Under the pieces are notes generated by a model. It had not been told where the DNA came from. It saw only the letters and a program-made list of their open reading frames with translations, and did no database searches. From the NCBI GenBank assembly GCA_050249535.1, contig JBFWQI010000021.1, positions 42,406 to 106,405 on the forward strand: a DNA stretch of 64,000 nt, read 5' to 3'. The first letter of the stretch is position 1; every line of letters starts with the position of its first letter. The position numbers and the translations under genes were made by a program. This document shows positions 20,537 to 32,733 of the stretch, one piece after another. The DNA is from JADJXM01 sp937967285 (GTDB lineage: Bacteria > Acidobacteriota > Blastocatellia > RBC074).

Positions 20537-22885
20537 GTGAGCGAAGTCGATCGTCAACAACAGGACGGGTCACAGACCTCGCCGCCTGACGGGACGGAAA
20601 ACGTCCGGTTCTGGCGCGTCGAGGGAAGTCTGCTCAATCTGAGCGCCGTCCGCCCGGTAGGTTATTTCACCTGGAACGCGCAGAGTTTCTCCGAACGATG
20701 GAAGAGGCGGGGGGCGCTTGCGCTCTCAGCCCTGATCAGACCTCTGCTCTACGCGATCGACAGGATATTCGCCACCCGGGTTCTGCATACGCTGCTCCGG
20801 GGGATAAGCAAGGACAGGCTGGATCTGCTCGGCGAGGAGTATTTTCAGTATGTGATGCGGCCCAGGTTGAAGCCGAAGGGCGTGGCGCTGCTCAGGGAAG
20901 CGATCGCGCGGGGCGAGAATATCGTACTCGTCAGCCAGGGACTCGAACACGTCATGCGTCCGCTGGCACGCTATCTCGGCGTCGAGCAACTGATCGCCAA
21001 CCGGCTCGAGTTCCGGGACGGTCTGGCCACCGGCAGGCTGCTCGATCCGGTCATCAGGCCGAGACAGATTCTGGCGCGGATAGTCGGACGGAATCCCGAC
21101 GGTCACATCGAGTTCGACAATCTGGTCAGGAGGCTCGGGCTGACTCAGTCGCCGTGGATGATCCGCCAGGCGATTGTCCCGACCGCCAGGATAACCCATC
21201 ATCCGCGGACGCCCGTTGTGCTGTTCGAGAAGCGGATCAGCCGCGATCCGATCTCGATGCATCAATCGCTGGCCGGGAAGAATATTCTGCTCATCGGCTT
21301 CACCGGATTCATCGGCAAGGTCTGGCTGGCGAAGGTGCTCCAGGACCTCCCCGAGATCGGCAAGGTATACCTGCTCATCCGCCGGCAGAGATCGACCAGC
21401 GCGCAGAAACGGTTCGAGAAGATCATCAACACATCCCCTGTTTTCGACACGCTCCACCTAAAATACGGCGAGGAGTTCGTCGCTTTTCTCAATGATAAGG
21501 TGGAAGTCATCGAAGGCGACGTCAGCCGCCCGCATCTTGGGATCGACGAAGCGGTCCGCCAGCGGCTCTACGGCTCGCTCGACGTGGTGATCAACAGCAG
21601 CGGCCTGACGGATTTCAATCCCGACCTGAGGCAGGCGCTGGCGATCAATGTCGACGGGACGCTCCATCTGATCGACTTCCTCAAGGATTGCGATCGGGCC
21701 GGCCTGCTGCACCTGTCGACCTGTTACGTCGTCGGCTACCGCGACGGGCGGATCGGCGAAACCGCCGCGATCAACTACACTCCGTCGGGGAAGGTCGAAT
21801 TCGACGCGGCCGTCGAGTACGCTCATCTCAGGTCGCTGGCCGATCAGATCGAAGCCCGTTCCGAATCCGATGAGATGACCTCGCAGTTCCGCGAGTCGGT
21901 CCTGGCCAAGAACCGCAAGTCGAGCAAGGAGCTGAGCGAGAGCGAGATCGACGCGCAGATCCGCAAGCAGCGCCAGCGATGGGTTCGCAACGAACTGACC
22001 GAGGCCGGCATGCGTCGCGCGCAGGAGTTCGGCTGGCCGAACACGTACACCTTCACCAAGAGCCTCGCCGAATCGCTGCTGCTGCCGGCAGCGGCCGAAG
22101 TTCCGATCGCGATAGTCCGGCCGTCGATCGTCGAGACCTCGACGCATGACCCGTTCGAAGGCTGGAACGAAGGCGTCAACACCAGCGCGCCGCTCTCGTA
22201 CCTGCTCGGCACCTTCTTCCGCCAGCTTCCGTCGAACGGCAAAAAATGCCTCGATATCATTCCGGTCGATCTGGTCTGCCGCGGGATGATTCTGATCTGC
22301 GCCGCGCTGGTCGAGCGCCGGCAGGAGACGATCTACCAGCTGGCGACATCAGCGATCAATCCATGCGACATGCGGCGGTCGATCGAGCTGACGGGCCTCG
22401 CGCACCGCAAGTACTACCGCGCACAGGACGCGTTCAATCTGCGGCTGCTCTCGGCCTTCGATTCGATACCGGTCTCCAAGGAGAGGTATCAGCGGCTCTC
22501 GGCGCCGCGTCAGAAACAGGTCGTCCAGTCGCTTCTGCGGATCATGTCGCCGCTGCCGATGATGCGCTCCCCGCTCGTCAGGCGCGAACGCGATCTCGAC
22601 AAGGTGGAGAAGCTCGTCGAACTCTACGAGCCGTTCATCCTCCACAACGAATACGTCTTCGAGGCGAAGAACGTCGAGATCCTCTCCGAACTGCTGCCTG
22701 AAGCGGAACGTCCGGATTTCGGATACGATGCAGGCTACATCGACTGGTGGAACTACTGGATCAACATCCACATCCCCGCACTGAGAAAGTGGTCATATCC
22801 GCTCATTGAAGGCCGTCCGGTAGAAAACACGACCCGGCGAGACCTGCAGCTCCCCGCCCGGGAACAGACCGTCGCCACCCACTGA
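20537..22885 (+). CDS. HAD-like/fatty-acyl reductase fusion protein
   Basis: The 782-aa protein has two parts. The N-terminus (about 20-235) resembles HAD-IB phosphatases, but the catalytic DxDGT is replaced by 'RVEGSL', so it is probably inactive as a phosphatase. From about 245 it is a thioester/fatty-acyl reductase of the NAD-binding-4 type, with the nucleotide-binding 'LLIGFTGFIGKVWL' and catalytic Tyr503-Lys507 in 'YTFTK', plus 'HLSTCYVVG' and 'IVRPSIVE'. Such enzymes reduce fatty acyl-CoA or acyl-ACP to aldehyde or alcohol with NADPH. Translation starts at GTG (20537) with a weak ribosome site. It opens the lipid cluster and may supply long-chain alcohols or aldehydes; the product is inferred. 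Confidence 0.82.
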   Translation: MSEVDRQQQDGSQTSPPDGTENVRFWRVEGSLLNLSAVRPVGYFTWNAQSFSERWKRRGALALSALIRPLLYAIDRIFATRVLHTLLRGISKDRLDLLGEEYFQYVMRPRLKPKGVALLREAIARGENIVLVSQGLEHVMRPLARYLGVEQLIANRLEFRDGLATGRLLDPVIRPRQILARIVGRNPDGHIEFDNLVRRLGLTQSPWMIRQAIVPTARITHHPRTPVVLFEKRISRDPISMHQSLAGKNILLIGFTGFIGKVWLAKVLQDLPEIGKVYLLIRRQRSTSAQKRFEKIINTSPVFDTLHLKYGEEFVAFLNDKVEVIEGDVSRPHLGIDEAVRQRLYGSLDVVINSSGLTDFNPDLRQALAINVDGTLHLIDFLKDCDRAGLLHLSTCYVVGYRDGRIGETAAINYTPSGKVEFDAAVEYAHLRSLADQIEARSESDEMTSQFRESVLAKNRKSSKELSESEIDAQIRKQRQRWVRNELTEAGMRRAQEFGWPNTYTFTKSLAESLLLPAAAEVPIAIVRPSIVETSTHDPFEGWNEGVNTSAPLSYLLGTFFRQLPSNGKKCLDIIPVDLVCRGMILICAALVERRQETIYQLATSAINPCDMRRSIELTGLAHRKYYRAQDAFNLRLLSAFDSIPVSKERYQRLSAPRQKQVVQSLLRIMSPLPMMRSPLVRRERDLDKVEKLVELYEPFILHNEYVFEAKNVEILSELLPEAERPDFGYDAGYIDWWNYWINIHIPALRKWSYPLIEGRPVENTTRRDLQLPAREQTVATH

Positions 22886-22923
22886 CAGTGTCTCGCTTCG
22901 GACACGGAAAGGACTTTCGGAGT

Positions 22924-23394
22924 ATGAAGACGGAAATCAAATGGGGACTGATCTTCACCGTAGTGCAGATGTTGTGGTGGTGCCTGGAGTTCGCGGTGGG
23001 ATTGAACGACAGGTACATTTCGATGCATCCGCTGCTGACGAACCTCTTCGTCATCCCTGCGGTCTATATGATGTACCTGGCGATCCGTGAGAAGAAGCGG
23101 TCTCTTGACGGCCGGATCAGCTTCGGACAGGCCTTCACGTGCGGCGTCGGCGTCAGTGTGATCGTGGCGGTGCTGGCTCCGCTGACGCAGTACATCTATC
23201 ACCGCCTGATTTCTCCGCATTACTTTCAGAACGCAATCAATTACGCGGTCTCCGCCTCGAAACTGACCGAAGCGGAGGCCAACAGGTATTACAGCCTGCC
23301 GAGCTACATGGTGCAGGCGTCGCTTGGAGCGATCGTGACGGGTGTGATCACCTCGCTGATAATCGCGGCGGTCGTCCGGTCAAAGACCACCTGA
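22924..23394 (+). CDS. DUF4199-like membrane protein
   Basis: The product (156 aa) has about four hydrophobic helices, Lys/Arg-rich loops ('IREKKRSLDGRISFGQAF') and an amphipathic stretch 'SKLTEAEANRYYSLPSYM' before the last helix, a layout typical of DUF4199 proteins. No biochemical role is established for the family. The frame is open from a GTG at 22888, but the ATG at 22924 has AAAGGA upstream and starts directly before the first helix. It sits in the cluster between two acyl-reductase genes. Confidence 0.65.
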   Translation: MKTEIKWGLIFTVVQMLWWCLEFAVGLNDRYISMHPLLTNLFVIPAVYMMYLAIREKKRSLDGRISFGQAFTCGVGVSVIVAVLAPLTQYIYHRLISPHYFQNAINYAVSASKLTEAEANRYYSLPSYMVQASLGAIVTGVITSLIIAAVVRSKTT

Positions 23395-23448
23395 GGCGGT
23401 CTCGGATCGCATACGGGTGATGGTTATGCGTCTTCGCTATCATTAATT

Positions 23449-24567
<1,119 letters not shown>

Positions 24568-24570
<3 letters not shown>

Positions 24571-24689
24571 TTTCCAGTTGCCGGTTTCCAGTTTCCAGTG
24601 TTATCCGGTTATTTATGGCTCGCATGATTGGCAATTTTACGACTATTCAGACCTCTGTATCTTTACTGGCAACTGGCAACTGGAAACTA
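24568..24689. repeat. Inverted-repeat element of the TTCCAGT/TTGCCAG type
   Basis: The left arm (24568-24600, TAGTTTCCAGTTGCCGGTTT then CCAGTTTCCAGTG) is inverted against 24664-24689 (TACTGGCAACTGGCAACTGG then AAACTA). The units have a 7-bp period. The 60-bp centre has no coding capacity. The left arm's first three bases are the stop codon of the preceding gene. Fragments of the same family lie near 6085 and 6297. Confidence 0.88.
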
Positions 24690-24728
24690 CAAACCGGAAA
24701 CTTTTAACATTATCCCGAGGAATCGGAA

Positions 24729-26144
24729 ATGAGCATGGACCTGATACTCGAAGCCTGGGTGAGCGGGCTGATCGAGATCTCGAAATTGAAATGGATGCTC
24801 GGATCGGGGCGTCGCTGGCAGCCGGGTGAAAAGCTGAAGCTGCTCTTCACGGGTTACAACGGGACGCGCAACACGGGCGCCGACGTTCGAGTCGAGGAGA
24901 TGCTCCGGCAGGTCAGGCACATCCTGGGCGAGGACAGATGCGAGTTGAGCGTGCTGAGCCAGAACTTCGAGCTGACGCGCGGATATTTCAAGGGTGTCGA
25001 TCAGGTTCGGCTGCCGGACATCTTTCCGCCGATGCTGTCGCGCGAAGTTCCCCGTTTCGACGGGGTCGTGGCCTGCGAAGGCTCGATGTTCAAGAGCAAG
25101 TTCGCCAACGCGCTGACGACGATGATGGTCGGCTCGCTCGGTATCGCGTCAGCCCAGAACAAGCTCTCGGTCGGATACGGCGCCGAGGCGGGACACATGG
25201 ATCCGACGGTCGCATGGATGGTCAGAAGGTACTGTTCCGATTCGCTGATCATCACACGCAACCCGGAATCTCAGGATGTGCTCGGCAAACTCGGAGTGAC
25301 GACCGCGCTCGGGACCGATACGGCCTGGACATTCGAGCCGCTCGGCAGGGAGTACGGCGACGCCGAGCTGAAGAAACTGGGCTGGGACGGCGCATCGCCG
25401 GTGCTGGTCGTCTGTCCGATCAACCCGTTCTGGTGGCCGGTCAAGGCGTCGGTCGGCAAGTTCATCGCCAGGACGATCACCGGGGCGTACTCAGACAGTC
25501 ATTACCGCTCGGTCTATTTCCACAATGCCGGACCTGAGGTCGAAAAGGCCTATCATCATTATCTTTCGTCGATGGCGAACGCGGTCGACCGGTTCCGGAA
25601 GGATCGCAACATCTTCGTTATTCTGGTGGCGATGGAGAAACTGGACACCCGTGCCTGCGCGAGGATGTCCGAGATGCTCGGCGGAGTCCCGACACTCTCC
25701 TCAGCCGACTACGATATGTACCAACTGGTCTCGATCCTGCGAAGCTGCAATTATATGGTCTCGTCAAGGTATCATGGGATCGTGACCTGCATGCCCGGAA
25801 TGGTCGCCTCGGCCGGTGTGACGATGGACGAGCGAATTCGTAATCTGATGCACGAACGAGGTCATCAGGATCTGCTCCTGAATGTGGACGATCCCGATCT
25901 GGAGGAGAGGCTGCACGCCATCCTGCTGAAACTCGAAGCTGACCAGGAGTCGATCCGCGAGGGAATCGGCCGGACCGTCGCAAAGAACCTTAAGATGATG
26001 GCGCGGATGGGCATCTATTTCGAGGAACACGTCCAGAGGCGTTACCCTGAGTTCCCGATCCGGAAGGGGCTCCAGAGCTGGGACAACTATCTGCCGCCGA
26101 TCAGCCCGGGGCTGACGCGGCTGCTCGAAAAGTACGATTCATAA
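24729..26144 (+). CDS. Polysaccharide pyruvyl transferase family protein
   Basis: The 471-aa protein matches the PF04230-type fold. It begins with a hydrophobic/amphipathic helix, then the glycine-rich 'LLFTGYNGTRNTGADVR', 'VACEGSMFKSKF', 'LGTDTAW' and the characteristic 'YMVSSRYHGI' near residue 350. Members move a pyruvyl ketal from phosphoenolpyruvate onto sugars of cell-wall polymers, although the family includes divergent functions. The acceptor is not deducible; inside a lipid cluster a glycolipid is conceivable. GAGGAA lies 7 nt before the ATG. The next gene starts 9 nt after its stop. Confidence 0.78.
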   Translation: MSMDLILEAWVSGLIEISKLKWMLGSGRRWQPGEKLKLLFTGYNGTRNTGADVRVEEMLRQVRHILGEDRCELSVLSQNFELTRGYFKGVDQVRLPDIFPPMLSREVPRFDGVVACEGSMFKSKFANALTTMMVGSLGIASAQNKLSVGYGAEAGHMDPTVAWMVRRYCSDSLIITRNPESQDVLGKLGVTTALGTDTAWTFEPLGREYGDAELKKLGWDGASPVLVVCPINPFWWPVKASVGKFIARTITGAYSDSHYRSVYFHNAGPEVEKAYHHYLSSMANAVDRFRKDRNIFVILVAMEKLDTRACARMSEMLGGVPTLSSADYDMYQLVSILRSCNYMVSSRYHGIVTCMPGMVASAGVTMDERIRNLMHERGHQDLLLNVDDPDLEERLHAILLKLEADQESIREGIGRTVAKNLKMMARMGIYFEEHVQRRYPEFPIRKGLQSWDNYLPPISPGLTRLLEKYDS

Positions 26145-26153
26145 CCTGAAGAT

Positions 26154-27809
26154 ATGAACTTCGTAGAAAACATATTCCGACAACTGGAAGATTCAAGGCA
26201 GCGGACGGTCCTCCGCGAGGTGAATGATGACGGTTTCTCGACTGCGACCGGCGAAGAGGTGCTGCAACTGGTTCGCAGGGCGCGCGGATTCATCCGTCAC
26301 GCGGGACTGAAGAGGGGCGACCGGTGCGGACTGCTGGCTCCGAACAGCATCCGCTGGGCGGCCCTTGACGTCGCGCTGATGGCCGAGGGCGTGATCGTCG
26401 TGCCGCTCTATTCGCGGCAGGCGCCGGCCGAACTGGTCAACATGCTGAAGGATTGCGGCGCGTCGATGGTCTGTTGCGCGGACCAGTCGCTGCGCGACGG
26501 CATCGCCGCCAACTGGGGGGACCAGGCGCCTCCGCTGCCGCTCTTCGAAGAGATATTCGCCGCGGGAGCGGTCGTCGAAGACGCCGGCCCGGTGAAGCTG
26601 GAGAATACAGATGTCGCGACCATAATCTACACCTCAGGAACCTCCGGCGAGCCGAAAGGCGTCATGCTCTCGGTCGGCAACGTGGGTTTCATGCTCGGGT
26701 GTACCGGATACCGGCTCGACCAGTTGATGGCCGGCTCGACCGCATCGACACAGGATGAGGTCTTCCACTATCTGCCCTTCTGCTTCGCCGGCTCCTGGAT
26801 CCTGCTGCTCAACTGCCTGACGCGAAATGCCCGGCTCTCGATGTCGATGGATCTCAACCGGCTGGCAGATGAGCTGAAGGCCGCCTCGCCCAACTATTTC
26901 CTGAACGTTCCGACGCTGCTCGAACGGATCCGGACTGGAGTCGAGACGCAGATCGCATCCAAACCCGGATTCGTCCAGTCGATATACGCCGGCGGCAAAC
27001 AGGCATGGCTCAATAAATTCGAGGGGCGCGGATCGATGGCCGACAGCCTCAGATTCGGGCTCGCCAACTGGCTCATCTTCGCCTCGATCAGAAAGAAGAT
27101 CGGGCCGAACATCAGGGCGCTCATCTGCGGTTCCGCTCCGCTGGCCAGAGAGACCCAGCTCTTCTTCATGATGCTCGGGATCCGCGTGCTGCAGGTCTAC
27201 GGCCTGACCGAGACGACAGCGATCTGCACCATGGACGATCCCAACGACTACACCCCGGGCCGCGTCGGTCCGGCCATTCCGGGGATCGAAATGAAGCTGG
27301 GAGAGAACGACGAGATAATCGTCCGCGGTCCCAACATCTTCCCCGGCTACTGGAACCGTCCCGAGGCGACTTCGAAGACCATCGTCGACGGATGGTTTCA
27401 CACCGGCGATCAGGGCGATGTCGACGCGAAGGGCAACTGGGCGATCATCGGACGGCTCAAGAACCTGATCATTCTCAATTCAGGTCACAACGTCGCGCCG
27501 GAACCGATCGAGGAGAAGATCGCCCTCAACCTGCCGGCCGCCCAGCAGGTCGTGGTCATGGGCAATGACCGGAGCTTCCTGACCGCTCTGGTTACCGGTG
27601 AGGTCTCCGCCGAACAGGCGGATGCCGCCATCCGGAAGGTCAACGACGGCCTGCCGCATTACAAACGGGTCATCGGCTTCCACCTCGATCGCGAGCCGCT
27701 GACCATCGAAAGCGGACTGCTCACCGCCAACGGCAAACTGAGACGCGACGCGATCGCTACACGGTTCTCTGACGAGATCGAAGCGATCTATCGCTCAAGA
27801 AAGTCTTAA
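26154..27809 (+). CDS. AMP-dependent (long-chain acyl) synthetase/ligase
   Basis: This adenylate-forming enzyme (551 aa) activates a carboxylate, probably a fatty acid, with ATP for transfer to CoA or ACP. The P-loop 'IIYTSGTSGEPKGVML' (about 160-175), 'QVYGLTETTAICT', 'GWFHTGDQGDVDAKGNW', 'IIGRLKNLI' and the C-terminal lysine region 'LTANGKLRRD' are present. The domain arrangement resembles long-chain acyl-CoA synthetases. It lies 9 nt after the pyruvyl-transferase-like gene and is followed within 10 nt by a tiny membrane-protein gene, so cotranscription is likely. Confidence 0.88.
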   Translation: MNFVENIFRQLEDSRQRTVLREVNDDGFSTATGEEVLQLVRRARGFIRHAGLKRGDRCGLLAPNSIRWAALDVALMAEGVIVVPLYSRQAPAELVNMLKDCGASMVCCADQSLRDGIAANWGDQAPPLPLFEEIFAAGAVVEDAGPVKLENTDVATIIYTSGTSGEPKGVMLSVGNVGFMLGCTGYRLDQLMAGSTASTQDEVFHYLPFCFAGSWILLLNCLTRNARLSMSMDLNRLADELKAASPNYFLNVPTLLERIRTGVETQIASKPGFVQSIYAGGKQAWLNKFEGRGSMADSLRFGLANWLIFASIRKKIGPNIRALICGSAPLARETQLFFMMLGIRVLQVYGLTETTAICTMDDPNDYTPGRVGPAIPGIEMKLGENDEIIVRGPNIFPGYWNRPEATSKTIVDGWFHTGDQGDVDAKGNWAIIGRLKNLIILNSGHNVAPEPIEEKIALNLPAAQQVVVMGNDRSFLTALVTGEVSAEQADAAIRKVNDGLPHYKRVIGFHLDREPLTIESGLLTANGKLRRDAIATRFSDEIEAIYRSRKS

Positions 27810-27819
27810 AGAGGGACCT

Positions 27820-27981
<162 letters not shown>

Positions 27982-28014
27982 GGAATAGCACCACGCTTTG
28001 AGCTGCGCAGTGAT

Positions 28015-28818
28015 ATGAACAACTACAGCGGAGAGACGCTCTCCTGGGAGATCATCGACGGATGCATCGAGCTGGCGCTCCATCGCGAGCCGTGCAACGA
28101 GATAGGTTCGAAGACGCTCGAGGAGCTTGAACGATTCGTCTCGGCGCTCGGCGAGATGGAGCGGGAAGCGCATGCGCTCATCATCTACAGCCGGATGAAG
28201 GCCGGCTTCTGCGCCGGCGCCGACCTGCGCGAGCTCTACTTCGGGGCCTCCGGGATGGGCTTCGCTAACGCCGAGCCGCTGGTCCGGGATTTTCTCAACC
28301 GCATCCATACGGTCATGAATGCGATCGACGCATCGCCTCTGACGACGATTGCGGCCGTGCACGGAGTGACATTCGGCGGAGGGTTCGAGCTGGCGCTGAC
28401 CTGCGATCTGATCTTCGCCGACAAGATGGCGCGTTTCTGTTTCCCCGAATTGAGGCTTGGCCTGATTCCGGGATTCGGAGGGATACCGAGATTGCGGCGG
28501 GACCTCGGAAACGCCGTGGTGCGGGATATTCTTCTGACCGGACGAAGCATCAACGCGACCAAGGCGCAGAATGTCGGGCTTGTCAGCCAACTGGCCGGCG
28601 AGAATGAATCGCTCCGTGTGGCCCGGTTCACCGCCGCGCAGATCGGCAAGTTCGACCGCCGGACAAGCGCCGAGGCAAAAAGGTTTCTCAAACCGATTCC
28701 ATATCGGGAACTGCAGGAAGAGATCGATATTTTCTGCCGTCTTTTCACCGAGCCGGCAGTCGAGGCGGGACTGCGCAAATTCGTCGAAAGCACGGATGCG
28801 CTCCCCTATCTGCCATAA
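28015..28818 (+). CDS. Enoyl-CoA hydratase/isomerase (crotonase) family protein
   Basis: The protein (267 aa) has the crotonase fold signatures: the oxyanion-hole segments 'KAGFCAGADLREL' and 'HGVTFGGGFELAL', and 'PELRLGLIPGFGGIPRLRRDLG'. Family members hydrate, isomerise or cleave acyl-CoA thioesters. Its place before KAS III and ACP suggests a role in making or editing an unusual acyl chain rather than in beta-oxidation; this is inference. The ribosome site is weak. The stop lies 11 nt before the KAS III start. Confidence 0.88.
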   Translation: MNNYSGETLSWEIIDGCIELALHREPCNEIGSKTLEELERFVSALGEMEREAHALIIYSRMKAGFCAGADLRELYFGASGMGFANAEPLVRDFLNRIHTVMNAIDASPLTTIAAVHGVTFGGGFELALTCDLIFADKMARFCFPELRLGLIPGFGGIPRLRRDLGNAVVRDILLTGRSINATKAQNVGLVSQLAGENESLRVARFTAAQIGKFDRRTSAEAKRFLKPIPYRELQEEIDIFCRLFTEPAVEAGLRKFVESTDALPYLP

Positions 28819-28829
28819 TAAGGAGTGAT

Positions 28830-29834
<1,005 letters not shown>

Positions 29835-29840
29835 AACTTT

Positions 29841-30083
<243 letters not shown>

Positions 30084-30091
30084 CTTATCGA

Positions 30092-31834
30092 ATGGCAACA
30101 GACACCCGTTCTCAAGTGGTCATGATCGATCTGGCCGCCCACCAGTCGCTGGGCTCGGCGCTGCGCGAAGCTGTCGCGAAGTTCGCGGATGAGATCTGCC
30201 TGATCGAGGCCGATCGCGAACGCGAGAACCATCGCCTGACCTATCGCCAATACAACGAGATGGCGATGAAGCTGGCGGCCTTTCTGCAGAGCCGCGGTTT
30301 CGGCGCCGATTCGCGGGCGGCGATCATCATGACCAATCAGTCGCGCTGGCCTGTCTCGGCGTATGCGGTCTTTTATTCGGGCGGCGTGCTGGTCCCGCTC
30401 GACTACAAGCTGACCGCGCCGGAACAGCTTTCGCACCTGCTGCACTGCCGGGCCGAAGTGCTGATCACCGAGTATCACATCTGGCGGGCGATCACTCAGT
30501 GCGAGGACTTCGACAAGCTGCCGGCGCGGACGATAATCGTGACGGATGCGCCGAAGAACGCCGAACTGCACGGCGCTATCCGGTGGGAAGAGGCGCAGAG
30601 CGAGTCCGAACCGGCCTTCATTGCGCGCGCTCGCAGCGACTGGGCGTGCATCGTCTACTCTTCGGGAACCGGCGGACGACCGAAGGGCTGCGTTATGACG
30701 TACGACAATTACCTGGAGCAGTGCGCGGCGCTGACGGCCCTCTACCCTTTCTGGCCGGGCGTCAGATACCTGAGCATCCTGCCGTCCAATCATGCCATCG
30801 ACTTCATGGTCGGCTTTATCGGGCCGTTCGTCTGCGGCGCGGCGGTAGTCCATCTGAGGACGCTCAGACCGGAGTTCGTGCGCGAGGCGTTCCCGCGATT
30901 CAAAATCACCTATGTCGCGCTTGTCCCGCTGATCCTCAAGAATCTGCAGGCAGGGCTTCAGACGCGCTTCGATGAGCTGCCGCCGCTGAAACGCATGGTC
31001 TTCAACCTGTTGAGAGGGATCAACAAGGCGCTGACCCGCCGGCAGCCGAATCTCGAGCTGAGCAGGAAGCTGCTCAAACAGGTTCATGAGGCGTTCGGCG
31101 GGGAACTGCGCGCGATCTTCACCGGCGGCGCCTTCAGCGATCCCGGAATGCTGCAGTTCTTCTACGATCTGGGCATCCAGGTCGGCAACGGCTACGGCCT
31201 GACCGAAGCCGGCACCGCGCTGACGCTCAACGACTTCAAGCCGTTTCGGGCCGACACGGTCGGCAAACCGCTTCCGGGGATCGAACTGCGGATCGTCAAT
31301 CCTGATGCCGACGGGATCGGCCAGGTCGCGGCACGCAGCCGGACGCTGATGTCTCATTACCTCGACGACCCGGAACTGACTGCCGAGACGATCGTGGACG
31401 GCTGGCTGATGACGGGAGATCTGGGTCGCTTCGATTCGACGGGACATCTGCAGCTCTTCGGCCGCGTCAAGAATATGATCGTCACCGAAGAAGGCAAGAA
31501 CGTATATCCAGAGGACATCGAGAGCGCTTTCGAGGGCCTGCCGGTCAAGGAGTTCTGCGTCTTCGCGGCCAACTACGTCTGGCCGGAGCGGTCGATGATG
31601 GGTGAAAAGCTGATCATCGTCCTGCACCCCGAGGAAGGCCGGCCGTTCGACGATTCCATCAGGGCGGATATGGTCGCCCGCAACAACCGGCTCCTCAATT
31701 ACAAGCGCGTCAGCGGTTATGTTCTGTGGGACACTGAGTTCCCGAGAACCGCGTCGATGAAGATCAAAAGGATAGCGCTGGCCGAAGAGATACGTTCGCG
31801 TTTCGGACGCGAGGAAGCCCTCAAGGAGTTATGA
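30092..31834 (+). CDS. AMP-dependent acyl synthetase/ligase, second copy
   Basis: The protein (580 aa) is an adenylate-forming enzyme with 'CIVYSSGTGGRPKGCVMTYD' (P-loop, about 185-205), 'GNGYGLTEAGTALTL', 'GWLMTGDLGRFDSTGHL', 'FGRVKNMIVTEEGKNVYPED' and a C-terminal 'RTASMKIKR'. It resembles long-chain acyl-CoA or acyl-ACP ligases. The adjacent ACP makes acyl-ACP formation plausible. Its stop overlaps the start of the lipid-kinase gene by 4 bp (ATGA), indicating translational coupling. Confidence 0.88.
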   Translation: MATDTRSQVVMIDLAAHQSLGSALREAVAKFADEICLIEADRERENHRLTYRQYNEMAMKLAAFLQSRGFGADSRAAIIMTNQSRWPVSAYAVFYSGGVLVPLDYKLTAPEQLSHLLHCRAEVLITEYHIWRAITQCEDFDKLPARTIIVTDAPKNAELHGAIRWEEAQSESEPAFIARARSDWACIVYSSGTGGRPKGCVMTYDNYLEQCAALTALYPFWPGVRYLSILPSNHAIDFMVGFIGPFVCGAAVVHLRTLRPEFVREAFPRFKITYVALVPLILKNLQAGLQTRFDELPPLKRMVFNLLRGINKALTRRQPNLELSRKLLKQVHEAFGGELRAIFTGGAFSDPGMLQFFYDLGIQVGNGYGLTEAGTALTLNDFKPFRADTVGKPLPGIELRIVNPDADGIGQVAARSRTLMSHYLDDPELTAETIVDGWLMTGDLGRFDSTGHLQLFGRVKNMIVTEEGKNVYPEDIESAFEGLPVKEFCVFAANYVWPERSMMGEKLIIVLHPEEGRPFDDSIRADMVARNNRLLNYKRVSGYVLWDTEFPRTASMKIKRIALAEEIRSRFGREEALKEL

Positions 31835-32724
31835 AGACACTCGCCGTGGTTAATCCCGCAGCCGGGTTCGGCAAATGCGCGAAGCTACTGGGCCCGGCGC
31901 TCGACAGGCTCAGATCGGGCGGAGTCGTGTTCGACGTCGCTGAAACATCGCATGCGGGTCACGCGACAGAGATCACGCGCACCGCATATCGTGACGGGTA
32001 TCGCGGTTTCATCGCCGTCGGAGGTGACGGCACATCGTTCGAGATCGTCAACGGTCTGTTTCCAGAGGCGTGGGACGAGGGTGAGATCCCGACTCTCGGT
32101 TTTCTTCCGCTTGGCACCGGCAACTCGTTTCTGAGGGACTTCACCGATGAGGGCGTCGAATACGCCTCGCGCGCGATCATCGAGGGCCGCTCGCGCCCTT
32201 GCGATGTGATCAGGCTGATCCACGAAGACGGCGTGGTCTACTACATCAACATCCTGAGCCTCGGTTTCGTCGCGGATGTCTGCAACCTGGCCGGCAGGTT
32301 CAAGCTGCTCGGACCGGCCAGCTACGGACTGGCCGTTGTGCTCTGCCTGGCGCAGTTCCACAAACGGGTCTTTCACCTCAAACTCGACGGCGAAAAGGAT
32401 CTGACCACGCCCTCGACCGCTCTGCTGATCTTCAACAACAGCAAGTACACCGGCGGCAACATGATGCTTGCGCCGAACGCCGAGACGGCCGACGGGCAGA
32501 TCGATATCGTTCAGTGGTCGTCGAATCGCTACGATTTCATCAGCAATTTCCATAAATGCTATGACGGATCGCATGTCGGCCATCCGCTGGTCTGGCAGGG
32601 ACGGGCGCGCAGGATCGACCTCGATTTCGAGGAGCCGATCGACATCATGATCGACGGCGAAGTGATGAAGGTCCGGCTGAGGAATCTCGAAGTCCTGCCA
32701 TCGGCTCTGCGGGTCAGGGTTTAG
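31831..32724 (+). CDS. Diacylglycerol/lipid kinase family protein
   Basis: The protein (297 aa) belongs to the DAGK catalytic family: 'VVNPAAGFGK' at the N-terminus, the nucleotide-binding 'VGGDGTSFEIVNGL' (about 66-80) and 'LPLGTGNSFLRDF'. It continues with the second beta-sandwich domain ending in 'DGEVMKVRLRNLEVLPSALRVRV'. It phosphorylates a lipid hydroxyl, such as diacylglycerol or a related long-chain alcohol. It is translationally coupled to the ligase before it and lies 9 nt before a PlsC gene, so both probably act on the same glycerolipid or alcohol. Confidence 0.88.
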   Translation: MKTLAVVNPAAGFGKCAKLLGPALDRLRSGGVVFDVAETSHAGHATEITRTAYRDGYRGFIAVGGDGTSFEIVNGLFPEAWDEGEIPTLGFLPLGTGNSFLRDFTDEGVEYASRAIIEGRSRPCDVIRLIHEDGVVYYINILSLGFVADVCNLAGRFKLLGPASYGLAVVLCLAQFHKRVFHLKLDGEKDLTTPSTALLIFNNSKYTGGNMMLAPNAETADGQIDIVQWSSNRYDFISNFHKCYDGSHVGHPLVWQGRARRIDLDFEEPIDIMIDGEVMKVRLRNLEVLPSALRVRV

Positions 32725-32733
32725 AAAGCGACG

